Shown here piece after piece: positions 29,600-39,503 of a stretch of 64,000 nt of DNA. The notes under the pieces were generated by a model. That model had not been told where the DNA came from, ran no database searches, and saw only the letters and a list, made by a program, of their open reading frames with translations. This DNA comes from Pannonibacter phragmitetus DSM 14782 (lineage in GTDB: Bacteria > Pseudomonadota > Alphaproteobacteria > Rhizobiales > Stappiaceae): contig NZ_KB908215.1 in the NCBI RefSeq assembly GCF_000382365.1, forward strand, positions 62,001-126,000, read 5' to 3'. The position numbers were made by a program, and so were the translations under genes. How positions within the stretch are numbered: the first letter of the stretch is position 1; the number at the start of each line of letters is the position of its first letter.

Positions 29600-29903
29600 G
29601 ACTGGCTCATCCCGTTTCAGCAGGCAGTGTTTACAACAGACTGCCAGTCAGGCTCCAGCTCCTCTCCCCCCTTGAGGGGGAGATGCCCCCGGCAGGGGGC
29701 AGAGGGGGGTGACGGACTGTCCGCGACAGAGAGATCCTGCCGTATTGAGGCGCAGCTACCCCCCTCTGTCAGCTTGCGCTGACATCTCCCCCTCAAGGGG
29801 GGAGAGGGGCGCTGCGGCAAAACGAAGGCCCAATCCTTCTCCGTGCGTCCAAAGTGAACAGTGCCGTTTCAGCAGGGAAGAGAGGGGGCCTCCCCTCCCC
29901 CGC
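29600..29903. other. 304-base spacer between alpha-2-macroglobulin and pbpC genes
   Basis: No gene is apparent. About half is a palindromic repeat (29661-29807). The remaining flanks show nothing clear. Confidence 0.5.
29661..29807. repeat. 147-base element with 25-base perfect terminal inverted repeats
   Basis: The left end (29661-29685, starts CCTCTCCCCCC) and right end (29783-29807) are exact complements over 25 bases. Each end can also fold by itself (CCCCC-TTGA-GGGGG). A further inner match CAGAGGGGGGT and ACCCCCCTCTG extends the pairing. It resembles a MITE or composite REP element and differs from the repeats at 22-23.5 kb. Confidence 0.8.
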
Positions 29904-32900
29904 TCAGCGCACCGGCCCGAGGATCTCGAACCGGCTTGTGGCCGTCACGCCGTAGCGGCTGGTGACATACATGTCCTCCACCGTGGCGGGCGGATGAGCA
30001 TAGGAGCCCGGCGTCACGGCCCGCGCCAGATAAGCGAAGGTCAGCACGGGATCGCCGAAGCGGCGCTGGTCAACGGAGACCACGAAGCGGTCCTGACGGA
30101 ACTCCACATGGTCTGGCATGTCGATGGTGTTCAGCCAGGACAGTGCCCCCAGATCGCCGGAGCGGACAAGGCGCGGATTGTCGATGACAAGGCCACCCGG
30201 CAGGCGGTCCACCACGATCAGCCGGCCATTGTTTTCCGTCAGCGGCTCCACTTCGATCACCACCACAAGGCGGCTGTTATAGGGCACGGCTGCAGGATCA
30301 ACCTCGGCCCCGTCCAGATCATAGATCTTGCGGGAGATGGCAAAGCCCTCACCGCCTTCCGGCAGCGGCTCGGTCGTCTGGCCGGTCACGGTCAGCATAA
30401 CACGCTGCGGCCTGCCGCTCGTATTGGCGAAGGTGACAGCTTCATCTGACACATCAGCCCCGGTGAAGCGCCAGCCCAGACGGCCCGTCTGTTCCTGCCC
30501 GTCCACGGAGAAGGTGGACTTACGGGCATCTTCATTTGCCTGACGGGCAGCCATCAGCATCCATGCCATTTCCTGCGTGGAGTTGTAGGCAGAGACCTCT
30601 TGCTTTCCGGCGATGAAGTCCGCCACCGGGCTGCTCGCCTTGCTTTGCCCGGCTTCCGACATATAGGTCAGAATGCCGGCAGCATCGCGCACCGGCGAGC
30701 CATAGTCCGCGCGGAAGATGCCGGCCCGCTCCAGCGGCAGGGCATCGGCAGCCTTTTCAAAACCGCGGGCCGAACGCTGCTGTTCGCCGTAAAGAGCGAG
30801 AGCGGCGGAGACCTGCGCCTTGGCAAGCGGGGTGGAGAAGTCCTCGAACTTCACGTCCATATAGTAGCGCAGATCACCGATGGAGGCCCGGCCAGTCCGT
30901 GACAGGACATAAAGCGCATAGGCAATGCCCTCCCCGCCCGACGAGAAGTCATTGGCGTAGGAGACACGGTTCTGCAGGCTGTCGAGCGCCGCGGTATAGG
31001 CCACATCCGGCACGTCATAGCCCTTTTCACGGGCACGCACGAGGAAGTCCGTTACATAGGCGTCGAGCCAGGTGTCGCTTTCGCCATAGCTGTTCCACAT
31101 GCCGAAGGAACCGGAAGAGTTCTGGTTCGCCAGCACCCGGGCAATGGCATTGACGACCCGTTCACGCAGCTCGGGATCGGTGCCAAGCCCCGCATCCTCC
31201 GCCACTTCGTTCAGATACAGCAGCGGCAGGGCGCGGCTCGTCGTCTGTTCGGTGCAGCCATAGGGATAGCGGTCGAGCGCGTCGAGCAGCCCGGTCACGT
31301 CAATATTTGCCTTGCCACCAATGGCAAGGCTGACAGACGCGGTGTCCGCATGGAAACCCTCGAGGGTGGCGCTGTCCAGCACCAGTTCCTCGCCGGCCCC
31401 AAGTTCGATCGTCTCCGTCTGGGTGGAATAGGGCTGGGTATCGCGCACGCCAAGCTTCAGGGACTTGGATGCCGTGGTGCCTTCCGGCCCGGACATGGCC
31501 AGATCAATGGCCGCATCACCCACCGCCTCCATGGCCTTTACGGGCAGGCGCAGTTCCAGCTTGCCGCCCTTGGCGAGCTCCACCGTACGGGTGGTCTGGC
31601 CGTCTTCCAGCTCCACCGGCCCATCGATGCTGGTCACCAGCTCGTAGGACCCGGCAGGACCATCCACATTGTCGATCTCGATCAGGATGCGCGAAGTATC
31701 CCCCGGCGCCATGAAGGCCGGCAGGCTGGTGCTCATCACCACCGGATCACGCACCTGCACGTCGCGGCTGGCTTCGCCCACGCCGCTGGCGGACCAGGCA
31801 ACGGCCATCAGCTTGAGGGTTCCGTTGAAGTCCGGCACGTTGAAGGTGACAGCCGCAGTGCCGTCATCGCTGACTTCAACGATGCCGGAGAACAGGGCCA
31901 CCGGCTCCTCGTCGGGCGGCGGGGCCTTGAGGCCGGAGCCGCCGTCGCCACCGGAGCGCACCGTGCCGCGTGTGCCGGCGGTGCGGTCAATCAGCTGGCC
32001 GTAAAGGTCACGGATCTCGATGCCGAGGCGGCGCTGGCCGAAGTACCAGGAGCTGGGCTCCGGTGCCTTGTAGCCCGTAAGGTTGAGGATGCCCACATCC
32101 ACGGCAGCGAGCGTGAGATAGGCCTTTTCGCCAGCCGGCAGGTTGGCAAGCTTCAGGGTTGCGGCAAGTTCCTGGCGCGGGCGCATGGTGTCCGGTGCGG
32201 TGATCTCCACCGCCAGCTTCCGGTCACCCGCTTCCACCTGCCCCCAGGCAAGGCCGAGGCTGCGGGCAGGCATGCGCTTGGCGTCAATGTCCATCGGCCG
32301 CAGCAGGGTTGCGGTCACATAGGCGCCTGCCCCCCAGTCATCGGTCACTGTCAGGCTGACTTCGGTTTCCGAGCCATCCACCTCGACGGTTTTCGTTTCC
32401 AGCAGGCCATCAGCGAACACATTGATGATGGCAACGCCTTCCGTCTTCGGCTTCAGGCGCAGGATGGCCGTTTCGCCGGGGCGGTAGGCGGATTTGTCGA
32501 GGCCCACGTCCAGCCGGTCCGGCGTGTCGGACGAGCCGCCAGCCGAGTACCAGCCGGCCGAGAAGGTGTCGCTGGTCTCAGCCGGCTGATTGCCGCCGAG
32601 CGAGACTTCCAGCTTGTACTCACCCCAGTTGACCGGCAGGGAGAGCCGCGCCGGGCTGTCAGAGGGAACGTCGATCTTGCCGGAGGACACCCGCTCGCTG
32701 GAGGTCACCGGTTCGAAGTTCCACTGGCCATCGCTGCGGTACCACTGATAGCGGCGGTCGATGCGCGACAGGGTCCAGTTGATGTCCTTGCCTGCAATCT
32801 GCTTGCCGTTTTCATCGACGAGCACGATCTCGTAATCCGCCGGGCCGCCTTCATCGACGCCACCGGAGAACAGAGGCTTCACGCCAATACGCGGACCGCC

Positions 32901-35441
32901 GGGCAGAACCGGCAGATCAAGGCTGCGCTCTACATAGCGTCCGCCAGCTTCCACCAGACGGGTGATCAGCGTCGAGGTGTAGAGCCCTGAGGTGGGCTGC
33001 AGCTGCGGCAGGGAGAGCGGGAACGTCACCACACCGTTTTCGTCGGTCGCAAGGCCTTCGGGCAGGCTGGCGCGTTCCGGATAGATACCCTCGTCCGCAA
33101 GGCCAAAGACATAGCCGGGGAAACCCGCAAGGTTGCGGACCGGGGCAGCGATGATCTCGCCCTCAAGCGTCTGGTTGGCCGCCGGGGCGCCATAGAGGAA
33201 CCGCCCTTCCACGGTCACGTCCACCGGACGGGCAAGGCTCAGCGCCTCGGCCGATGCCTTCAGCGTGTAGTCTACGCGTTCCGGCTGATAGTCCTCCACG
33301 AGGAAGGTCTTCTCTGCGAGCGCGTTGCCTTTGGGGTCCAGATGGACACGCAGCGTCCAGGAGCCCTGCTGCACGCCGGCCGGGAGGGACAGGTCCTGAA
33401 GATAGCCGCCCAGACCACCGTCATTGATCACGGTGCGGGAGTACTCGACGCCATCGGGCCGGATGAAGATGAAGGTCAGCGGCAGATCCGTCTGGGCATC
33501 GGCCTTGGCCGTGCGCAGCAGCGCCTGGGCGTGCACCGTCTCACCCGAGCGGTAAATGCCCTTGTCAGTCCAGCTGAACACATCCAGCGGCCCCGGAGCC
33601 GGACGCCCCTCGACGCCACGGTCGGACAGATCGAAGGCAGGCTTGCGCAGGTCGAGGAAGGAGTAGTCGCCCTGCTCTGTTTCAGCAACGACCAGCGCCG
33701 GAGCCCGGCCGCCGCGGCCACGCGACAGGCCCGCAGCAAAGGCCGCAAGGCCGTTGGCATCGGAGACGGCCTCGCCCAGCACCTCATTGTTGACGGCAAC
33801 GAGGCGGACTGTCACGCCTGCCATCGGCTTGGCATCGGAGAGCGAGCGCAGCGAGGCAATCACGCCTTCCGTGCCCGAATAGGAGCTGAGGCCGATTTCG
33901 GAGACGATGAACCACTGGGTGGCCTTGCTGCTCCACTCGTCGGTCTTGTCGAGCTTCGACTTCGCCGACATGGCATAGACGCCCGGCTTCAGCTCAAGGC
34001 CCATGTCCTCCAGCGGGATCGCCGTCGTCACGTCCTCGTTGAGCGGGCTGGCTGTCTCGACAACGCCGGACCAGACTTTCTCGCCAAGCTCATCTTCCAG
34101 CTGGCTGCTGTCATAGTAGGACAGCTGGCGCATGAAACGCTCGTCACGCACCACGTCCACAAGGCCGCGGTCGCCGATGCGGAAGATTTCCAGCGCGACT
34201 TCCGTGCTGTTGACGGAAACGACCGGAATCGTCGCATCCTTGCCCTTCGGCAGCACATAGGCACGGCCAAGGAAATGCACGGACGGCGCACGGTCGCGGA
34301 TGTAGAGTTCGAGGCGGGCGGAGCGTTCCAGCTTCTCGCCATCATTGGCGGTGATGCCTGCACGCACCTGCACTTCATAGCGCAGGCCATGGCGCACACC
34401 GGTGACACAGAGCTGCGAACCGTCAGCGGCAACCGCCGTGCCGTTGCCGCCCTGCACTTTCAGGAAGTCGGAAAAGTCCCTGTTCTTCTCCAGCTCATCG
34501 GAGAAAATCACGCAGATGCGCGGCTCGGCAGCATCTGCATCAACCCGGTGATCGAGAATGCGGAAGCCATGGTCCGCCACCATCTGCTGGTAACGTTCGG
34601 CGAGAGGCGAATCTGCCGGGTTCAGATCGCGCGCCTTGCGCAGGCTGCGGATCGCAGGCTTCCACTCCTGCGACAGGGCAAAGGCCCGCGACAGCGCCTC
34701 CAGCGCAGCACCCTGCTGCCCGCTGTCAGCGGCGTTGAGATAACCATTGACCGCCGCCGAAATGCTGTTGCGGCGCAGGGCCATGCGCTGCTCCCAGTCG
34801 TCCGGCTGCTGGTTGACCTGCGCCAGAGACAGGCCGGTCCATGCGGCACTGTTGGCCGTATCCACGGCCAGAAGCGAGCTGAAGGCCGCCTGCGCCTGCG
34901 TATAGGAGCTCATCAACAGGTCCTGTTCGGCCTGCTGCAACTGGGTCTCGACAGGGGTGCTGGCCGGGGTGCTGGTCCGGGTCACCTGCGAGGCATAACG
35001 CTGGGCTTCTTCCATGTAGTAGTTGGAAACGAAGCTCAGCTCCGCCCGCCGCTCGGCAACGGTGGCCTTGGAAGAGGCCTTGACCTCGACCACACGGCCG
35101 GCGATGGCCCCGTTGAAGGCCTGAAGCTCGCCCTGCGTGTTTTTCAGGAAGCACCAGCGGGCGGAGGTGTTGTAGGTGAAGGCCTTGCACTGGCGGTCAT
35201 CAAGGCAGGCAGTCTCGCAGGTGGCGATGTCAACGTCCTTGACCGTGCGGTAGTCCCCCCCGAAATAATCGGCATTGGGCACCTGCACGATGCGCTGCTG
35301 CTGGGCTGCGGCTGGCGCCACTCCGGTCAGCGGCAGAATCACCGATGCCGCCAGAAGCGCTGCGAAGCCGTGGCGCACGAAGGCCGGAACCGGAGCCGCG
35401 CTCCATCCTTCCGGCGTGAACATCCGCTTCAAAATCTGCAT
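29904..35441 (-). CDS. Large alpha-2-macroglobulin family protein with PAN/apple domain
   Basis: A protein of about 1845 residues thought to trap proteases that reach the periplasm. The signal peptide (FAALLAASVILPLTGVAPAAA) is followed by a PAN/apple-like cysteine domain (residues about 45-120, with DIATCETACLDDRQCKAFTY), then macroglobulin domains and a terpenoid-cyclase-like domain with the thioester motif GCTEQ near residue 1395. Helical complement-like repeats follow. No lipobox is seen, so membrane attachment by lipid is unlikely. The ATG at 35441 follows GGGAGG; longer in-frame reading lacks such a site. It precedes pbpC, as in many proteobacteria. Confidence 0.92.
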   Translation of the reverse strand: MQILKRMFTPEGWSAAPVPAFVRHGFAALLAASVILPLTGVAPAAAQQQRIVQVPNADYFGGDYRTVKDVDIATCETACLDDRQCKAFTYNTSARWCFLKNTQGELQAFNGAIAGRVVEVKASSKATVAERRAELSFVSNYYMEEAQRYASQVTRTSTPASTPVETQLQQAEQDLLMSSYTQAQAAFSSLLAVDTANSAAWTGLSLAQVNQQPDDWEQRMALRRNSISAAVNGYLNAADSGQQGAALEALSRAFALSQEWKPAIRSLRKARDLNPADSPLAERYQQMVADHGFRILDHRVDADAAEPRICVIFSDELEKNRDFSDFLKVQGGNGTAVAADGSQLCVTGVRHGLRYEVQVRAGITANDGEKLERSARLELYIRDRAPSVHFLGRAYVLPKGKDATIPVVSVNSTEVALEIFRIGDRGLVDVVRDERFMRQLSYYDSSQLEDELGEKVWSGVVETASPLNEDVTTAIPLEDMGLELKPGVYAMSAKSKLDKTDEWSSKATQWFIVSEIGLSSYSGTEGVIASLRSLSDAKPMAGVTVRLVAVNNEVLGEAVSDANGLAAFAAGLSRGRGGRAPALVVAETEQGDYSFLDLRKPAFDLSDRGVEGRPAPGPLDVFSWTDKGIYRSGETVHAQALLRTAKADAQTDLPLTFIFIRPDGVEYSRTVINDGGLGGYLQDLSLPAGVQQGSWTLRVHLDPKGNALAEKTFLVEDYQPERVDYTLKASAEALSLARPVDVTVEGRFLYGAPAANQTLEGEIIAAPVRNLAGFPGYVFGLADEGIYPERASLPEGLATDENGVVTFPLSLPQLQPTSGLYTSTLITRLVEAGGRYVERSLDLPVLPGGPRIGVKPLFSGGVDEGGPADYEIVLVDENGKQIAGKDINWTLSRIDRRYQWYRSDGQWNFEPVTSSERVSSGKIDVPSDSPARLSLPVNWGEYKLEVSLGGNQPAETSDTFSAGWYSAGGSSDTPDRLDVGLDKSAYRPGETAILRLKPKTEGVAIINVFADGLLETKTVEVDGSETEVSLTVTDDWGAGAYVTATLLRPMDIDAKRMPARSLGLAWGQVEAGDRKLAVEITAPDTMRPRQELAATLKLANLPAGEKAYLTLAAVDVGILNLTGYKAPEPSSWYFGQRRLGIEIRDLYGQLIDRTAGTRGTVRSGGDGGSGLKAPPPDEEPVALFSGIVEVSDDGTAAVTFNVPDFNGTLKLMAVAWSASGVGEASRDVQVRDPVVMSTSLPAFMAPGDTSRILIEIDNVDGPAGSYELVTSIDGPVELEDGQTTRTVELAKGGKLELRLPVKAMEAVGDAAIDLAMSGPEGTTASKSLKLGVRDTQPYSTQTETIELGAGEELVLDSATLEGFHADTASVSLAIGGKANIDVTGLLDALDRYPYGCTEQTTSRALPLLYLNEVAEDAGLGTDPELRERVVNAIARVLANQNSSGSFGMWNSYGESDTWLDAYVTDFLVRAREKGYDVPDVAYTAALDSLQNRVSYANDFSSGGEGIAYALYVLSRTGRASIGDLRYYMDVKFEDFSTPLAKAQVSAALALYGEQQRSARGFEKAADALPLERAGIFRADYGSPVRDAAGILTYMSEAGQSKASSPVADFIAGKQEVSAYNSTQEMAWMLMAARQANEDARKSTFSVDGQEQTGRLGWRFTGADVSDEAVTFANTSGRPQRVMLTVTGQTTEPLPEGGEGFAISRKIYDLDGAEVDPAAVPYNSRLVVVIEVEPLTENNGRLIVVDRLPGGLVIDNPRLVRSGDLGALSWLNTIDMPDHVEFRQDRFVVSVDQRRFGDPVLTFAYLARAVTPGSYAHPPATVEDMYVTSRYGVTATSRFEILGPVR

Positions 35442-35686
35442 GATAGTGCCTCCCGGGCGGTTTCTGACGGTTTCAGGCCGTTCGAACCGCCGCAACATTG
35501 CCTGCCGGCCAAAACCTGCCGGCACAGCAAAACCCCAGACGCCCCAAACGGGGCAAAATGACCTCAAAAAATCCACCGGAAGCATCGCGGCAGCCCCCCT
35601 CCGCGTCAAGCGATGCAGATCACATTTTGGGCGATGGCATGGCTGATGCGAGACACTCGAAGAGCCCGGCTGAACGGGTCCGTCCG

Positions 35687-36358
35687 TTATTCGGCCTTCG
35701 GACCAAGCAGCGCAGCGATGGCCTGCATCAGGCTGGCAGCTTCCGCCGCCGCCTTGCCGCGCGGATCGGTCTCGAACACGGTCAGCCCCTCGCCCATGGA
35801 AGCGGCAAAACCGGTGCGGTTGCCGAGCATCGGCGCCAGCCGCTCCAGCCCCTGCGCCCGGATGGCTTCTTCCACATCCACCGTCAGGGCCGCACGCGGC
35901 GGCACCCGGTTGAGGATCAGGAATGCGGGTGTGTCCTCACGCTTTGCCATCTGGAAGGTCTGGCCCGTGGCCCACAGGTCCACCGGGGTCGGCTGCACCG
36001 GCACCAGCACCAGTTCGGCCGCATCGATGGCCGGCCTTGCGTCCACATCGGTCTTCGGCGGCGTGTCAATGATGACGAAGTCATGGTCCCGGGCGAGCGC
36101 CTTGGCCTCACGCCGCGCGCCCCAGCCGCTGGCGGTGCGCAGGGTGATGCCGGTCGTCTCCTCACCCAGCTTGCGCTCGCGCGCTTCATACCAGGTGCCG
36201 AGCGAGCCTTGCGGGTCCACATCCAGAATGGCGACCCTCAGCCCCATGGGCAGTCCCGTCACGATACCGTTCAGGAACCCGGATGCCACATGCGCGGTCA
36301 GGGTGGTCTTGCCCGATCCACCCTTCTGCTGGGCGACTGTCAGAATATGTCCCGTCAT
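35687..36358 (-). CDS. ParA-family P-loop ATPase
   Basis: A protein of about 223 residues with the deviant Walker A QQKGGSGKTTL, switch regions ILDVDPQGSLG and FVIIDTPPKTD, and the late ILNRVPPRA block. This fits stand-alone ParA/Soj-like ATPases that position cargo on the nucleoid. No ParB partner is adjacent, so it is probably not the chromosome partition ATPase. The start at 36358 (MTGHILTVAQQKGG) matches family N-termini. It follows a lytic transglycosylase gene with 31 bases between them. Confidence 0.85.
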   Translation of the reverse strand: MTGHILTVAQQKGGSGKTTLTAHVASGFLNGIVTGLPMGLRVAILDVDPQGSLGTWYEARERKLGEETTGITLRTASGWGARREAKALARDHDFVIIDTPPKTDVDARPAIDAAELVLVPVQPTPVDLWATGQTFQMAKREDTPAFLILNRVPPRAALTVDVEEAIRAQGLERLAPMLGNRTGFAASMGEGLTVFETDPRGKAAAEAASLMQAIAALLGPKAE

Positions 36359-36389
36359 TCCTGCCCCCGCGCAAGCGATCTGCGGCAGC

Positions 36390-37640
36390 CTACTGGCCGC
36401 CAAGAGCCTGATAGATGCGGTAACCCGGTCTGCCCGTTACAGGCAAGCCAAAGTTTTGTTCCGCCTTCTTGATGCTCTCACGGGTTGCCGGGCCGATACG
36501 GCCATCCACCTCGCCGTCATAAAACCCGCCGCGCGCCAGAAGCTTTTGCAATTCCAGCCGCTTGGCGCGGGAAAGGCCGGGATCTTCCGTCGGCCAGGCC
36601 GCTGCAAAAGGCTCTCCGCCCGAGATCAGCTGCGACAAAAGCGCAATCGCAAGGCCATAGGACTGCGAGGCATTGTAGGAGAACAGGGCGTCGAAGTTGC
36701 GGGTGACAAGGAAGGCCGGGCCATTGGCGCCAGCGGGCTGGATCAGCCCCGCCTCCGTGCCGCCGGACAGGGGCTTGCCATCGAGACGGCGGATGCCGCG
36801 CCGGGCCCAGTTGTCGAGACTTGCCTTGTCACGGCGGCCGACAGGCCCCTTGTAGTCCTTCGGCAGGCGTACCTCGTAGCCCCAGGCCCGGCCCTGCTGC
36901 CAGCCTGCGTCCTTGAGGAAATTGGCGGTGGAGGCCAGCGCATCGGCGGTGGTGCCGACCAGATCCTTGCGGCCATCGCCGTCAAAGTCCACGGCAAGGC
37001 GGATATAGGTGGTGGGCATGAACTGGGTCTGACCGAAGGCTCCGGCCCAAGAGCCGATGAACTTCTCCGGCGGCACATCGCCCCGGCTGGCAATCTGCAG
37101 GGTCTTGATCAGCTCATCGCGGAAATATTTGGAGCGGCGGCTTCCGGCACAGGCAAGGTTCGCCAAGGCATGAGGCGTATAGAAATCGCCCATGGACTTG
37201 CCGAAGTCGCTCTCGATACCCCAGACGGCGACAACCACATGCGCCTCGACGCCATAGGCCTTTTCAACGGCAGCCAGCACTGTTTTATGCTGCTGCAGCA
37301 GGGCCTTGCCGTCGCGGATGCGCTCCTCGTCCACCAGGGTTGCCATATAGTCCCAGATCGGCGTTTCATATTCCGGCTGGCTGGTGGAAAAGCGCAGAAC
37401 GCGCTCGTCCGTCTTGGCTCCGTCGAGCATGCGGGCGGCGATCTCGGGCCGCACGCCTGCTGCCACCGCATCGTTCTTCAGCCGTTCAAGGCAGCTGCCA
37501 AGCGCGCGGGCCTCTCCAACACCGGCGAAACTGCCGAGCACCGCAGCCGCCACCAGGCCGCAAGCGGCACGGCCTTTGCCCGCCAGAAAGCCACTTCCAC
37601 GAAATTCACCCGCCAGAACCTGCCTCAGCCGCACCGTCAT
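36390..37640 (-). CDS. Lytic murein transglycosylase (MltB/SltB type) with peptidoglycan-binding domain
   Basis: It cleaves peptidoglycan glycan strands in the periplasm. The protein of about 416 residues has a signal sequence (ACGLVAAAVLGSFAGVGEARA), a transglycosylase domain with the catalytic Glu in VWGIESDFGKSMGDF and the block GAFGQTQFMPTTYIRLAVD, and a C-terminal PG_binding_1 domain (LQKLLARGGFYDGEVDGRIG). The ATG at 37640 has GAGGAG just upstream. The ParA-like gene follows on the same strand. Confidence 0.9.
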   Translation of the reverse strand: MTVRLRQVLAGEFRGSGFLAGKGRAACGLVAAAVLGSFAGVGEARALGSCLERLKNDAVAAGVRPEIAARMLDGAKTDERVLRFSTSQPEYETPIWDYMATLVDEERIRDGKALLQQHKTVLAAVEKAYGVEAHVVVAVWGIESDFGKSMGDFYTPHALANLACAGSRRSKYFRDELIKTLQIASRGDVPPEKFIGSWAGAFGQTQFMPTTYIRLAVDFDGDGRKDLVGTTADALASTANFLKDAGWQQGRAWGYEVRLPKDYKGPVGRRDKASLDNWARRGIRRLDGKPLSGGTEAGLIQPAGANGPAFLVTRNFDALFSYNASQSYGLAIALLSQLISGGEPFAAAWPTEDPGLSRAKRLELQKLLARGGFYDGEVDGRIGPATRESIKKAEQNFGLPVTGRPGYRIYQALGGQ

Positions 37641-37768
37641 TCTCCTCGCCGGACGCCGGATGCCCCCACCCTGCGCCGTGCCGCAAATCACCTGCCAGCG
37701 GCAAGTCTAGCGGATTTGCCGTGGCGATGTGAGATGCTGCGATGCAAATTGGCCGAAAGGTGGAGATG

Positions 37769-38644
37769 TCAGCGCAACAGGCGCATCAGCGCAGAAGAAA
37801 GGTTGCTCGCCGGATCGCAGAGATCGAAGACGATGTCGAAATGATTGCGGCCGGGCACCACCAGTTCCGGAGCACCGAGCGCCGTGGCATAGGCGCGGGT
37901 CTGGCGGTGGAAGCCGGAAACCTCGTGCTCTGCAACCGCAACCACCGAGGCAGGCGCGCCTGCCGGTGCGCGCAAGGGGCTGAGGGTTTCAAGCTCCTGC
38001 GGGGTCAGGCTCATCCAGTCCTGCACATGGCTTCCTGCAATGGGCGCCAGTTCGAACAGGCCGCTGAGCGGCAGCGCGCCTTTCAGCACCTGCCCCGGCA
38101 GATCAAACGCCTGCTGCCAGCCGTTCATCATCAGTGTTCCGGCCAGATGCCCGCCGGCAGAGCTGCCGGTGACCACAATGCGGTTGCGGTCGATGCCGAG
38201 GCTTTCCGCCTGATGCCAGAGCCAGGCAAGGGCCGCACGCATCTGGCGGGTGATTTCGGTGAGCGAAACGGCGGGAGCGAGTGTGTAATCCGGCACGGCG
38301 GTGGCAATGCCAAGGTCGGCCAGCAGCGGTGCCATGAAGGCCGACTGGTCCTTCGACAGAGCCCGCCAGTAGCCGCCATGGATGAAGACCAGCAGAGGCC
38401 GCAGCTCGCCCGCGCGGGTGCCGTAAAGATCGAGCTTCCCGCCGCTTGCTGCGTCATAGACAAGATCGAGCTTTGCCCCGGCCATCGCCTTAGCCGGGCG
38501 GGAGCGGCTACCGTACTCCGCGATGATCTGCGCAAACTGCTCGGGCGTGACGCAGTTCTTCGCGGTGTAATCCACGTCAAGCCGGTCGCGCGGCCAGGCG
38601 CCTTCGGCAATCAGGGTGGAGGCAGTGGCAGGAACGTCGGACAT
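37769..38644 (-). CDS. Alpha/beta hydrolase, kynurenine-formamidase-like
   Basis: A 291-residue hydrolase with the oxyanion motif HGGYWRAL, the nucleophile in VTGSSAGGHLAG, an acid near VAVAEHEVSGF and the His in PGRNHFDIVF. The HGGYW motif is typical of kynurenine formamidases and related arylformamidases. The gene lies 40 bases after the NadX-like gene at the end of the transporter operon, so it probably acts on an aromatic or ring-opened substrate; that substrate is unknown. AAGGA precedes the ATG. Confidence 0.8.
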   Translation of the reverse strand: MSDVPATASTLIAEGAWPRDRLDVDYTAKNCVTPEQFAQIIAEYGSRSRPAKAMAGAKLDLVYDAASGGKLDLYGTRAGELRPLLVFIHGGYWRALSKDQSAFMAPLLADLGIATAVPDYTLAPAVSLTEITRQMRAALAWLWHQAESLGIDRNRIVVTGSSAGGHLAGTLMMNGWQQAFDLPGQVLKGALPLSGLFELAPIAGSHVQDWMSLTPQELETLSPLRAPAGAPASVVAVAEHEVSGFHRQTRAYATALGAPELVVPGRNHFDIVFDLCDPASNLSSALMRLLR

Positions 38645-38684
38645 GGCTCAATTCCTTCAAGCAGAAGCTGCGGCACTGCCCGCG

Positions 38685-39503
38685 TCAGAGCACCAGCGCG
38701 CCCGCGCGGTTCTCGATCAGGCGCACCAGCGACAGGGCGGTCATTTCGGAGGATTTCGGATTGGAGGCGAGCGGCTTGTTGCTCAGCATCAGTTCCATGC
38801 TGCCGAAGGCGCCGCTGGCCGTGAGGCGGTGAGCATTTCCGGCAGCCGCCGGGTCTGCCACCAGCGCCACTTCCGTCCGGTCGAGACCGAGCCCGGCCAT
38901 GGCGGAGATGACGGCAACATTGGCATTTTGCGGATAGGCGGCTGCCGCCTGCCGGGCGGTGCCAGTGAAGAAGGTGTGGGCCGAGGTGAGATGGTCCAGA
39001 TCACAGGCCGCCATGGCCGGTGTGCCCTGCCATGCGGCAGGGGGCTTGATGATCTCGTGACGCACATGATCAAGCCCCAGCCGGGAGGCTGCGGCCAGTG
39101 CATCAATGCCGCCGAGGGCGCCGGGGGGCACGAGGATCTGGGCGCCGGTGCGTGCGGCCAGCGCCAGCAGTTCGTCCAGAAGATCCCCCTCCACGAAGGC
39201 CGATGTGGAGGAAACGGCAAAGTCCATGCCGGCCGCAAGGGCAGCTCGGCCAAACGGGGCGACGCTCTCCCGCCCTGCGGCTTCCAGCACGAGGCCCGGC
39301 CTCTGCCCTGCCCCCTCCGTCAGCTCTTCCGCAGAACTGATGTGGCGGCACCCGTCCGGCAGCCCCGCAAGATCTGCAGCCGCATCACGGGTGGCAACCG
39401 CAACAATACGGACCGGCGCCTTGCGCTCAGCCAGAACCGCCGCCACCCGGCGGGCGATGGCGCCCCAGCCGATGAGGGCGACGGCCAGCTCAGAGCCCTG
39501 CAT
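38685..39503 (-). CDS. nadX: Aspartate dehydrogenase-like protein
   Basis: A protein of about 272 residues with a Rossmann start (VALIGWGAIARRVAAVL) and the aspartate dehydrogenase C-terminal half, including the PPAAWQG block, NANVAVISAMAGLGLD and the conserved His in NAHRLTASGAFG. Family enzymes interconvert aspartate and iminoaspartate/oxaloacetate with NAD(P). The start at 39503 overlaps the end of livF by 14 bases, so it is translationally coupled to a transporter operon. A catabolic role is inferred; no nadA or nadC is nearby. Confidence 0.8.
   Translation of the reverse strand: MQGSELAVALIGWGAIARRVAAVLAERKAPVRIVAVATRDAAADLAGLPDGCRHISSAEELTEGAGQRPGLVLEAAGRESVAPFGRAALAAGMDFAVSSTSAFVEGDLLDELLALAARTGAQILVPPGALGGIDALAAASRLGLDHVRHEIIKPPAAWQGTPAMAACDLDHLTSAHTFFTGTARQAAAAYPQNANVAVISAMAGLGLDRTEVALVADPAAAGNAHRLTASGAFGSMELMLSNKPLASNPKSSEMTALSLVRLIENRAGALVL

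Noticed and set aside
35687-36358. Chromosome or plasmid partition locus (ParA with parS)
   Set aside because: No ParB gene or centromere-like repeats are adjacent; the neighbours are cell-wall genes.
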